A DNA stretch of 64,000 nt from Gemmatimonadota bacterium (GTDB taxonomy: Bacteria > Gemmatimonadota > Gemmatimonadetes > Gemmatimonadales > Gemmatimonadaceae): positions 186,001-250,000 of the forward strand of contig JAIUOB010000002.1 in NCBI GenBank assembly GCA_020161135.1. The letters run 5' to 3'. Below the pieces are notes generated by a model. The model did no database searches, was not told the origin of the DNA, and saw only the letters and a program-made list of their open reading frames with translations. Both the position numbers and the translations under genes were made by a program. Positions 54,482-61,546 of the stretch are shown here, piece by piece; within the stretch, counting starts at the first letter, position 1, and the number at the start of each line of letters is the position of its first letter.

Positions 54482-55146
54482 CGGCGGTCGCCCGTTCGCT
54501 GGACGACCTCGACCGGCTGGCCTTCCGGCTCACGCGGACGATTTCGGGCCAGTATCCGCACCTGCTGACGCAGGGGTTCACGCTCATCGATCTCGAGGAG
54601 CGGCTGCTCCCGTATCGCGACGTGAAGCGCGAGCTGGCGGACAGCGGTGCCGACGGCTTCGAGCGGTCGCTGCTGCGCCTCATTGCGGGCGAGCGCGACT
54701 ACGTGCAGGGGGAGCCGGAGCTGCAGGCGGCGTGTCGCCGCGCGCTGGCGCTCCCCTCGCCCACGATGGCGCTGGTGCGCGGCTGGGCCACGGCGCACCT
54801 GACGCTGGCGGGTGATCGTGCCGCGGTGGCATCGGCGGGCGCTGCCACTGGCGCTGCGGTGCGGGGCGTCGACGAGCTGTTTCCGGCGCCCTCGCTGAGC
54901 GCGGTGGGTGTGGTGCCGGGTGCCACGGACGCGCGCGCGACGAGTGGCAATGTCGTGCGGGCGGCGCTCGCGCAGACGGCAGCCGGCGTGCGCTGCCGGT
55001 ACTGCGATCATCGCTTGCCCGAGGGGCGCGCGGTGACCTTCTGTCCGCACTGCGGGCTCGACCTCACGAAGCGGCAGTGCGCGGCGTGCAGCACGGAGCT
55101 GGCGGCGGAGTGGAAGCACTGTGTGACGTGCGGGCGGGGGGCGTAG
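54478..55146 (+). CDS. Double zinc-ribbon protein
   Basis: 222 residues from GTG 54478. Residues 1-130 are helical with no motif recognised (ARSLDDLDRLAFRLTRTISGQYPHLL, LIAGERDYVQGEPELQAACRRAL). The C-terminal 55 residues carry four Cys pairs, CRYC, CPHC, CAAC and CVTC, in the arrangement of two zinc ribbons (double zinc ribbon domain), as seen in regulatory or membrane-linked proteins. The pair at the end (CVTCGRGA) is the terminus. It is translationally coupled to the small membrane protein, suggesting a complex at the membrane. Function unknown. Confidence 0.75.
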   Translation: MTAVARSLDDLDRLAFRLTRTISGQYPHLLTQGFTLIDLEERLLPYRDVKRELADSGADGFERSLLRLIAGERDYVQGEPELQAACRRALALPSPTMALVRGWATAHLTLAGDRAAVASAGAATGAAVRGVDELFPAPSLSAVGVVPGATDARATSGNVVRAALAQTAAGVRCRYCDHRLPEGRAVTFCPHCGLDLTKRQCAACSTELAAEWKHCVTCGRGA

Positions 55147-55149
55147 GGA

Positions 55150-55197
55150 GAGTCGGACGGGAAAGGGTGAGGGAGAAGGGAGAAGGAGGGAGGGGTC
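55150..55197. repeat. Purine-rich tract
   Basis: Almost only G and A (agagtcggacgggaaagggtgaggga to agaaggagggagggg), about 45 bases, in the gap between two plus-strand genes. May be regulatory or a slippage-prone simple tract. Confidence 0.55.
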
Positions 55198-55266
55198 AGG
55201 CAGCAGGTGTACCCGAGAAGCCGATGTGGGTTGAATCCCGCTGTCGGCTTCGTGTGTATTCAGGGC

Positions 55267-56367
55267 ATGCATGGACGAGTGACGAGACGCCTGTGGGTTG
55301 GGGCGGCGCTGGGCGCGCTGGGTGCCCTGGGAGGGATTGGCACGCCGACACCGGCCGTGGCGCAGGCGGCGCCAAGTACGGGCGCGAGCACGGCGGTCGT
55401 GCGGTGGCCGGTCAAGCGGATGCCGCATCTCGACCTGTGGCTGCACGCGCTGGCGCTGGTGAGCGACGACACCGCGAGTGCGGTACCGCTCTTCCGACGC
55501 GGCTATCGCGACTCGCTCACGGTCGAGAAGAACCGGCGCAACGTGGCCTCGGCGCTCGACGGCAACCGGGTGATGCTGCAGCGCGGCCTGCAGAAGGCGG
55601 GCGGCTATCTGGACGCACAGTTCCTGCCGTTCGCGTTCGCCGACTGGGAGGAGATGCGCGCGTCGGCCGAGCGGTTCCTGCTGCTCAATGGCGACCTGCG
55701 CCGCCTCGGTGCGCGCGACGAGGTGCAGAAGGTCGCGCCGTTCGCATCGGTGTTTCCGGCGCCCGCCGACCGGGAGTGGCTGCGGCTGTTCCTCACGAGT
55801 GTGCAGGACGAGCAGGTCCGCTTCTTCGACGCCGAGTACCGGGAGCAGGTGCGCGCGCGCCGCGATGTGGAGACGGCAGTGGACAGCCTCTGGCAGCAGG
55901 TGTATCGCGCGAAGTTCGAGCGGTACCTGAACAACTCGAGCCAGCGGATGGGCGACTTCGTGCTGTCGGTGCCGCTGGGCGGCGAGGGGCGCACGGGCGC
56001 GGGACGGTTGCAGCGCACGGTGGTGGCGGTGCCGTTCCCGGCGCACGCCGCTGACGCGCGCGAGGCGCTGTACGTGTTCGCGCACGAGGTCACCGGCTCG
56101 CTGGTGGGGCCGATCGTCGCCGACAACGTGACACCGGCGCAGCAGCGGAGCGGCGTGGGGGCGCGTCTCGTGACCACGGCGCAGGTGTGGGCCGGCGCGC
56201 TGCTCCTCGAGCGCATTGCGCCGGAGCTGCTCGACGGGTATCGCCGCTACTACCGGACGCAGGTGGGCGCCGCCGCGACGGCGACGTTCGACGACACGTT
56301 CCCCGTGTCCGCGGACATCCGCACGGCCATCCTGCGCCAAATCGACCTCATTCTCGGCGGCATCTGA
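55267..56367 (+). CDS. Exported protein of unknown function
   Basis: 366 residues. Signal peptide about 1-34 (VGAALGALGALGGIGTPTPAVAQ). The mature protein has long amphipathic helices (ASALDGNRVMLQRGLQKAG, EEMRASAERFLLLNGDLRRLG) and a His-Glu motif in a helix (YVFAHEVTGSLVGPIV), slightly metalloprotease-like (HE but no HExxH). Near the end ATFDDTFPVSADIRTAILRQIDLILGG. I do not recognise the family. Stop is followed immediately (1 base) by the next gene's ATG, so they are co-translated. Start ATG 55267 chosen to start the signal peptide. Confidence 0.7.
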   Translation: MHGRVTRRLWVGAALGALGALGGIGTPTPAVAQAAPSTGASTAVVRWPVKRMPHLDLWLHALALVSDDTASAVPLFRRGYRDSLTVEKNRRNVASALDGNRVMLQRGLQKAGGYLDAQFLPFAFADWEEMRASAERFLLLNGDLRRLGARDEVQKVAPFASVFPAPADREWLRLFLTSVQDEQVRFFDAEYREQVRARRDVETAVDSLWQQVYRAKFERYLNNSSQRMGDFVLSVPLGGEGRTGAGRLQRTVVAVPFPAHAADAREALYVFAHEVTGSLVGPIVADNVTPAQQRSGVGARLVTTAQVWAGALLLERIAPELLDGYRRYYRTQVGAAATATFDDTFPVSADIRTAILRQIDLILGGI

Positions 56368-56368
56368 C

Positions 56369-57184
56369 ATGGCGAGCGACGAACTCCCCCGCACCGCCCT
56401 CGAGCGGGTGCTCGCCCGCGCGAGCGAGCTGCAGATGACCGAGCAGCGCGAGCCCGGCGACGGCATCAGCGAGGCGCGCCTGCTCGACATCGCGAAGGAA
56501 GTCGGTCTCGACGTGACGCACATGCGGCAGGCGATCGCGGAGGAGCGCGCGCGGCTGCCCCTGCAGGATGTGATCGAGGAGCCGGCGGTGAACGCGTTCG
56601 GCCCGGCCGCGCTCGGTGTGCAGCGCACGGTGCGTGGCGCGCCGGCCGCCGTGCTGTCGCAACTCGAGGTGCTGCTCGCCAAGGTGGACCTGCTCGTGCC
56701 GGTGCGGCGTACGGGCGACCGGCTCATCCTCGAGCCGCGCCGGGACCCCGTGGGGAATCTGGCCCGCGCGCTGGTGGGCGGAGGGCGGCGTCTCGACCTC
56801 GTGCGCGTCGATCACCTGGTGGTCACCGCGACCGCCGTCGACGAACAGCGCACGGTGCTGCGCTTCGATGCCGTGCTGACCACGGCACGGCGGCTCGAGC
56901 GCCGGGTCGCCATCGGCGTGAGCGCGCTGCTCGCGATGCTGGCGCTGTGGGTGTCGATCCCGCTGTTCGTGTTCTCGCTCGTGGTGCCGGCGTTCGCGAC
57001 AACAGTGGCGGTCGTGCTGGGCGCGCTCGCGGCGGGCGGCGGCTGGCTCACGTGGCGCGCCGCCAAGCGGCGCTATCGCACGTTGCTGGGGCGCGCGCAG
57101 ATGCGGCTGGAGGCGTTGCTGGACGACGCGGAGGTGGGGCGGTTGGAGGCTCCCGTGGGGTTGTTGGGCAAGCTTCTCGGCTGA
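56369..57184 (+). CDS. Membrane protein of unknown function with two C-terminal helices
   Basis: 271 residues. The first 65 residues are helical with a SHOCT- or helix-bundle-like arrangement (ISEARLLDIAKEVGLDVTHMRQAI). The middle (70-180) is beta-rich (QRTVRGAPAAVLSQLEVLL, LVVTATAVDEQRTVLRFDAVL). Two membrane helices close it: RVAIGVSALLAMLALWVSIPLFVFSLV and ATTVAVVLGALAAGGGWLTW. No family recognised. The start is one base after the exported-protein stop (TGACATG). It ends just before a repeat-filled convergent gap. Likely faces both membrane sides. Confidence 0.7.
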   Translation: MASDELPRTALERVLARASELQMTEQREPGDGISEARLLDIAKEVGLDVTHMRQAIAEERARLPLQDVIEEPAVNAFGPAALGVQRTVRGAPAAVLSQLEVLLAKVDLLVPVRRTGDRLILEPRRDPVGNLARALVGGGRRLDLVRVDHLVVTATAVDEQRTVLRFDAVLTTARRLERRVAIGVSALLAMLALWVSIPLFVFSLVVPAFATTVAVVLGALAAGGGWLTWRAAKRRYRTLLGRAQMRLEALLDDAEVGRLEAPVGLLGKLLG

Positions 57185-57189
57185 ACGGC

Positions 57190-57270
57190 CAACAACGGAA
57201 GCGGAACGACGGGAGCGGCACCACGGAAGCGTAGGAGCGAGACGACGGGTGCTACGGGTACTACGGGTAG
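57190..57270. repeat. Repeat units related to the long inverted repeat at 28341
   Basis: aacaacggaagcgg, aacgacgggagcgg, accacggaagcg, aggagcgagacgacgggtgctacgggtactacggg: at least five copies of the acnacggRagcg unit. Lies in the gap between converging genes, as does the 28341 copy. Confidence 0.75.
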
Positions 57271-57276
57271 TGGGCG

Positions 57277-58338
57277 TCAGGCGATCGCGAGCTCGAAACT
57301 CCGCTGCCGCACGCGCTGCACCAGCCACCGCACGCCGGCGTTGCTCATCACCAGCATGCTGCCCGTCATGAGCAGGGACTTCACTTCGCGGCGGGAAATC
57401 TTCACCGACCCGCCGGGGCGCAACATCGCCGTGCTCTGCACGAGGTCGCGCAGCGTGGCATAGGCGAGCAGCAGCGGCAGGATGCAGAACAGCCGGATGC
57501 TCACGGCGCGACGTGGGATGTCGAGCAGGTACACCAGCGCCTCCTCGAGATCGTGCCAGGCAAGCTTGATGAGCTGCGTGAGCGCTTCGCGATTGTGCGC
57601 GAGCAGCTCGGGGGCGAGGATGCGGCTCTGGCTGCTGCCGTGTGCGACGAGCAGCTCCTCCGGCACATACACGGAGTTCTCCTGCTCGGCATCGACGGCC
57701 ACATCCTTGAGGATGTTCACCGTCTGCAGCGCCTCGGCGAAGGCCCGGCAGCGCTCGCGGAGGATGGCGTAGCGGCGCGCGCCGATGCTGGGGGAGTGCT
57801 CGTGCCAGAGGTCGGTGAGCATATAGCCCACGGTCCCGGCCACGTAGTAGCAGTACTCCTTGTACTCCTCGACCGTCTGGATGCGGATGCCGTTGGGGTA
57901 GAGCAGCACGAACTTGCGCATGCCGACAGCCATCTCGCCCACCCAGCGCTGCACCACCGCGCGGGTGCCGGCGGGGAGCGCGGCAAAGTGCGCGAAGACG
58001 AGCGGCGCATTGCAGGTGAGGGTGCGATGGGCGAGCTCGCCGGGAAGATCCTGCACACCGGCGGTGAACCGGCGGAGCGCGTCGTCGTCGCCGAAGGCCG
58101 CGAGAAAGTCGTCGAACAGGGCGGCCTTGACCGCGGGGTCGATGCCGGGGGCATCCTCGACAGTGTCGGCGATGCGACAAAGCAGGTACGCGTCGAGGAC
58201 GGCCTGTCCCAACGCACCGGGGAGCACCTTGATGCCCAGCGCAAAGGTGCGCGACACCGCCGGCAGGATCGTCTGGCAGAATCGCGCCGCATCACCGCGG
58301 GCGAGGGCGTCGGCGACGGCCGGGGAGAGGCTGGGCAT
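57277..58338 (-). CDS. Squalene/phytoene synthase family protein
   Basis: 353 residues. First Asp-rich motif DTVED at 58-62 (LLCRIADTVED) and second about 208-216 (NILKDVAVD), which bind the Mg-diphosphates of two farnesyl (or geranylgeranyl) diphosphates in head-to-head condensation. EYCYYVAGTVGYMLTDL matches the squalene-synthase-type helix best. It has one or two weak C-terminal hydrophobic stretches but no clear anchor. Start ATG 58338 gives a normal N-terminus. It is divergent from the GlcD-type oxidase, 133 bases apart. Partner enzymes (HpnC/E, CrtI, squalene cyclase) are not in the window, so hopanoid versus carotenoid role is open. Confidence 0.88.
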   Translation of the reverse strand: MPSLSPAVADALARGDAARFCQTILPAVSRTFALGIKVLPGALGQAVLDAYLLCRIADTVEDAPGIDPAVKAALFDDFLAAFGDDDALRRFTAGVQDLPGELAHRTLTCNAPLVFAHFAALPAGTRAVVQRWVGEMAVGMRKFVLLYPNGIRIQTVEEYKEYCYYVAGTVGYMLTDLWHEHSPSIGARRYAILRERCRAFAEALQTVNILKDVAVDAEQENSVYVPEELLVAHGSSQSRILAPELLAHNREALTQLIKLAWHDLEEALVYLLDIPRRAVSIRLFCILPLLLAYATLRDLVQSTAMLRPGGSVKISRREVKSLLMTGSMLVMSNAGVRWLVQRVRQRSFELAIA

Positions 58339-58471
58339 GACGCACAAGATACGAGGGATAGCCGAGGTGCGTCACCACAGGTTCCGGACCCGAAGCGTCG
58401 GGGCGCAACAGCTCGGCCGCCGCCGTGACACGACCCTTGCCGCCGCGGTGGGGGTCGGTGAGGTTGCGCCC

Positions 58472-60157
58472 ATGCAGGGCACGCATGCTGACACGTCGGG
58501 GCCGCGGGTCGAGGCCCCCGAGGGATTCCGCGGGGTGTTCCGCGACGATGTCATGGCGCGGGCGCTGTACGCGGAGGGCGCGGGGATCGCCCGGTGCTGG
58601 CCGCAGGCCGTGGCGGTGCCGGCCGATGCCGACGACGCCGCGCTGCTGGTGCGCTGGGCGCGCGCGACGGGCGCGATGCTGATGCCCCGAGGCTCCGGCA
58701 GTGGCATGGCCGCAGGCGCCGTCGGCACCGGCGTGGTGGTCGACCTGAGCCGCTTCACGACCATCGGGGCGGTCGACGTCGCCGCGCGAGCCATGACGGT
58801 GGGCGCCGGGGCGCTGCGCGGCGCGGTGGACGCTGCGGCCCAGCGCCACGGGCTGCGCTTTCCGGTCGATCCGTCGAGCGGCGCCTTCTGCACGGTGGGC
58901 GGCATGGTGGCAACGAACGCGGCCGGCGCGCGCTCGCTGCGCTTCGGCGCCACACGACCATGGGTGCGCGGGCTCGAGTGTGTGTTCGACGATGGGAGTG
59001 TGGCCTGGGTGCGGCGCGATGCGCCGGTGCCGACGCACATCCCGGCGGTGCGCCGGCTGCAGCAGGCGCTGGCGGGCATCGATGCGCAGGTGTCGCGCGA
59101 GACGTTGCGACGCGCGGGGGTGCGCAAGGAGAGCTCGGGGTACGCGGTGGCCGACACGCTCGCCCCCGGCGGCCATCTGGTCGACCTCTTGGTGGGCAGT
59201 GAAGGGACGCTCGCGCTGTTCACGCAGGTCGAGCTCGCGCTCGCCCCCGTGGCCACGGCGCGCGCGACGCTGCTGGCAGCGTTCGCCTCGCTCGAGGCGG
59301 CGACAGCCTGCGCCATCGACGCGCGTGAAGCCGGTGCGAGCGCCTGCGAACTGCTCGACCGCACCTTTCTCGACGTGGCGCGCACCGGCGAAGCGGTGCA
59401 CGTGCCACTCGATGCGGAGGCGGTGCTGCTGGTGGAAGTGGAGGCGGACGAGCCCGCGCTGGGCGGAGCCCCGTCGCGCGACGCAACCGCAGCCCTCGAC
59501 GCACTGGTGGCGGGGTTCACGCAGGTCGCCCGCCGTCATGGCGCGACGTCGGTGACGGCAGCGACCTCGCCCGACGCGGCGCGCCCGTTGTGGGCGCTCC
59601 GTCATGCGGCGAGTCCGATTCTCGCGCGGCTCGCGCCGCGGCTGCGATCGATGCAGTTCATCGAAGACGGCTGCGTGCCGCCTGCCCACTTCCCGGCCTA
59701 CGTGCGCGGGGTGCGCGCGGCGCTCGCGCGCTTCGAGACCACCGGCGTGATCTTCGGGCACGCCGGCGATGCCCACGCGCACGTGAACCCGCTCGTCGAC
59801 ACGACGGCGCCGGGGTGGCGCGACCGCGTCCACGGGCTGCTCGACACCGTTTGCGACCTCACGGCGCAGTTGGGCGGCACCTTGGCCGGTGAGCATGGCG
59901 ATGGCCGCCTGCGCGCACCGCTGTGGGAGCGGAGCTGGCCGCTGGCCGCACGCGCGGCGTTTGCGAACATCAAGGACGCGGCCGATCCGGCGCGCGTCTT
60001 CAACACCGGGTGCAAGGTGGCCGAAGCCGAGGCGCAGCCCTTCACCACCCTGCGGCACGATCCGTCCGCGCCACCGCTGCCCGACGCCGCGCGCGCGGCG
60101 CTCGACGAGGTCGAGCGCACGCGGCGCTGGGACCGCTACCGACTGTCGCTCGGCTGA
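58472..60157 (+). CDS. FAD-linked oxidase/dehydrogenase, GlcD (glycolate/D-lactate) type
   Basis: 561 residues. N-terminal FAD_binding_4 domain about 35-215 (PRGSGSGMAAGAVGTGVVVDLSRF, FCTVGGMVATNAAGARSLRFG); C-terminal FAD-oxidase domain about 225-525 (FGHAGDAHAHVNPLVD, LGGTLAGEHGDGRLR). The His-rich signature in EHGDGR and HAGDAHAHVN is the VAO/GlcD active site for 2-hydroxy acids. No Fe-S domain at the end. Electron acceptor is unknown. Start ATG 58472 follows gaggttgcgccc with no strong ribosome site. The 3' end overlaps the MarR gene (60136) by 22 bases in opposite direction. Confidence 0.88.
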   Translation: MQGTHADTSGPRVEAPEGFRGVFRDDVMARALYAEGAGIARCWPQAVAVPADADDAALLVRWARATGAMLMPRGSGSGMAAGAVGTGVVVDLSRFTTIGAVDVAARAMTVGAGALRGAVDAAAQRHGLRFPVDPSSGAFCTVGGMVATNAAGARSLRFGATRPWVRGLECVFDDGSVAWVRRDAPVPTHIPAVRRLQQALAGIDAQVSRETLRRAGVRKESSGYAVADTLAPGGHLVDLLVGSEGTLALFTQVELALAPVATARATLLAAFASLEAATACAIDAREAGASACELLDRTFLDVARTGEAVHVPLDAEAVLLVEVEADEPALGGAPSRDATAALDALVAGFTQVARRHGATSVTAATSPDAARPLWALRHAASPILARLAPRLRSMQFIEDGCVPPAHFPAYVRGVRAALARFETTGVIFGHAGDAHAHVNPLVDTTAPGWRDRVHGLLDTVCDLTAQLGGTLAGEHGDGRLRAPLWERSWPLAARAAFANIKDAADPARVFNTGCKVAEAEAQPFTTLRHDPSAPPLPDAARAALDEVERTRRWDRYRLSLG

Positions 60158-60633
60158 GGCGCGCGGATCGCGCCGAGGAGGGCGATGAGCGTGCGACGCT
60201 CCTCCGGCGACAGCATGCCGGTGGCCGATTCGTCGGCGGCATCGACCACGGGATCCAGCGTGGCGAGCAATTCCGATCCCTTTGGCGCGATGCGGCACAG
60301 CACCTGACGCCGGTCGGGCCGGTCGCGATCCCGGCTCACATAGCCGGCGCGCTCGAGCTTGTCGAGCAGGCGCGTGACCGTGGAGCCCTCGTCGATCATG
60401 CGATCGCGAATGGCGAGGGTGGGAAGCCCATCCGGACCGGCACCACGCAGGATGCGGAGCACGTTGTACTGCGCGAGGCTGAGCCCCGTGGGTTCGACAA
60501 CGCGAGCGAAGCGGCGCGCGACCACGGAGGCCGTGCGCAGCAGGGCCAACGCCGCTTCCTGCGCGTCCGAGCGAAAAGGGCGCGTCTGCTGCAGCTCGTC
60601 GAGGAGCGACGCGGCTGCGGGTCGATCGGGCAT
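60136..60633 (-). CDS. MarR-family transcriptional regulator
   Basis: 165 residues. Winged helix MarR fold: EAALALLRTASVVARRFARVVEP, LSLAQYNVLRILRG, LPTLAIRDRMIDEGSTVTRLLDKLERAGYVSRDRDRPDRRQVLC (recognition helix and wing), APKGSELLATLDPVV. Such regulators repress efflux or degradation genes and respond to small aromatic or oxidising ligands. It is divergent from thyX-like gene, with 131 bases between, and converges on the oxidase gene with a 22-base overlap. A likely target is itself or the thyX-like promoter (inference). Confidence 0.92.
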   Translation of the reverse strand: MPDRPAAASLLDELQQTRPFRSDAQEAALALLRTASVVARRFARVVEPTGLSLAQYNVLRILRGAGPDGLPTLAIRDRMIDEGSTVTRLLDKLERAGYVSRDRDRPDRRQVLCRIAPKGSELLATLDPVVDAADESATGMLSPEERRTLIALLGAIRAPQPSDSR

Positions 60634-60764
60634 GTCAGCTGGGGAGCGTGACGGGGGTGCTAGACTTCCCCGCCTGTGGAGGGACTACGAGCGCACGACC
60701 GCGCCGCCGTACGCTCGCGTGAAACTGCACCGCCGCCGCGATTCCTCAAGCCATCCCGCCGAAT
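60634..60764. promoter_or_regulatory. Divergent region between marR-like and thyX-like genes
   Basis: Contains partial dyads such as acgagcg...cgctcgcgt (60690-60720) that might be a MarR operator, but symmetry is imperfect and this is weak. No clear -10/-35 pair. Confidence 0.35.
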
Positions 60765-61529
60765 ATGTCGCTCCCCGCCACCGCGATCCTGCGCGCGCCG
60801 ACCGTCACCGTACTGGCACGCCCTCAGTTCGAGGCGCCCGCCCACCTGCCCGTCGCGTACGTCGGGGACGCGAGCGACGGGGAGCGGCTGGCCGAGTTCG
60901 CGGGCCGGCTGCACGCGATGAGTCAGGACAATCCGGCGCAGCGGCCCACCCGCGAGTACCTCGCGACCATCCGGACGCAGGCGATGGGCCACGCGCTCGA
61001 CCACGCGTCCTACACGCTGCTGTTGGAGGGCGTGAGTCGCGCTGCAGCCCACGCGCTGCTCCGGCCGGAGTCGGGGCTCGCATCGTCGGAGCTGTCGCCG
61101 CGCTTTGTGGACACGCAGGCCGCGCCGTTCGTGATGCCGCCGGCGATCATCGGCGACGCGGCGCTGGAGGCGGCATGGACGGCGCAGGTGGCATCGGCGC
61201 TGGCGAGTTACGCTGCGCTCGTGGAATCATTGATGACGCGCTACGCCTGGATCGACGACAAGGTGCAGCGCCGCACGATCGCCCGCGATGCCGCACGTGG
61301 GGTGCTGCCGAGCAGCGCGGAAACCAAGCTGGTCGTGTCAGGCCACGCCCGCGCGTGGCGCGCCCTGCTCGCCAGGCACGCGGCCGAGGGGGCCGAACTC
61401 GAGCTGCGGCGTCTCGGCGTGGAGATGGTGCGCGTGCTGCAGGCCGAGGCGCCGGGGTTCTTCGGGGACTTCGAGATCCATCAGGGCAGCGATCGTCGCG
61501 AGGCCGCACGCACCGCACTCGACGCCTGA
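60765..61529 (+). CDS. thyX: ThyX-like flavin-dependent thymidylate synthase homologue with altered motif
   Basis: 254 residues. Overall similarity to ThyX: HALDHASYTLLLEGVSRAAAHALLR (helix pair before the active site), RGVLPSSAETKLVVSGHAR, and ELELRRLGVEMVRVLQAEAP. The signature RHRX7S is not kept: residues 100-111 read RPESGLASSELS, so the central His and second Arg, which contact FAD and dUMP, are Pro and Glu, and one extra residue separates them from the Ser. It may be inactive or use another substrate. No thyA gene is in the window. Start ATG 60765 gives a compact N-terminus. Divergent from the MarR gene. Confidence 0.75.
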   Translation: MSLPATAILRAPTVTVLARPQFEAPAHLPVAYVGDASDGERLAEFAGRLHAMSQDNPAQRPTREYLATIRTQAMGHALDHASYTLLLEGVSRAAAHALLRPESGLASSELSPRFVDTQAAPFVMPPAIIGDAALEAAWTAQVASALASYAALVESLMTRYAWIDDKVQRRTIARDAARGVLPSSAETKLVVSGHARAWRALLARHAAEGAELELRRLGVEMVRVLQAEAPGFFGDFEIHQGSDRREAARTALDA

Positions 61530-61546
61530 CGAGGTCTGAGCAACCG

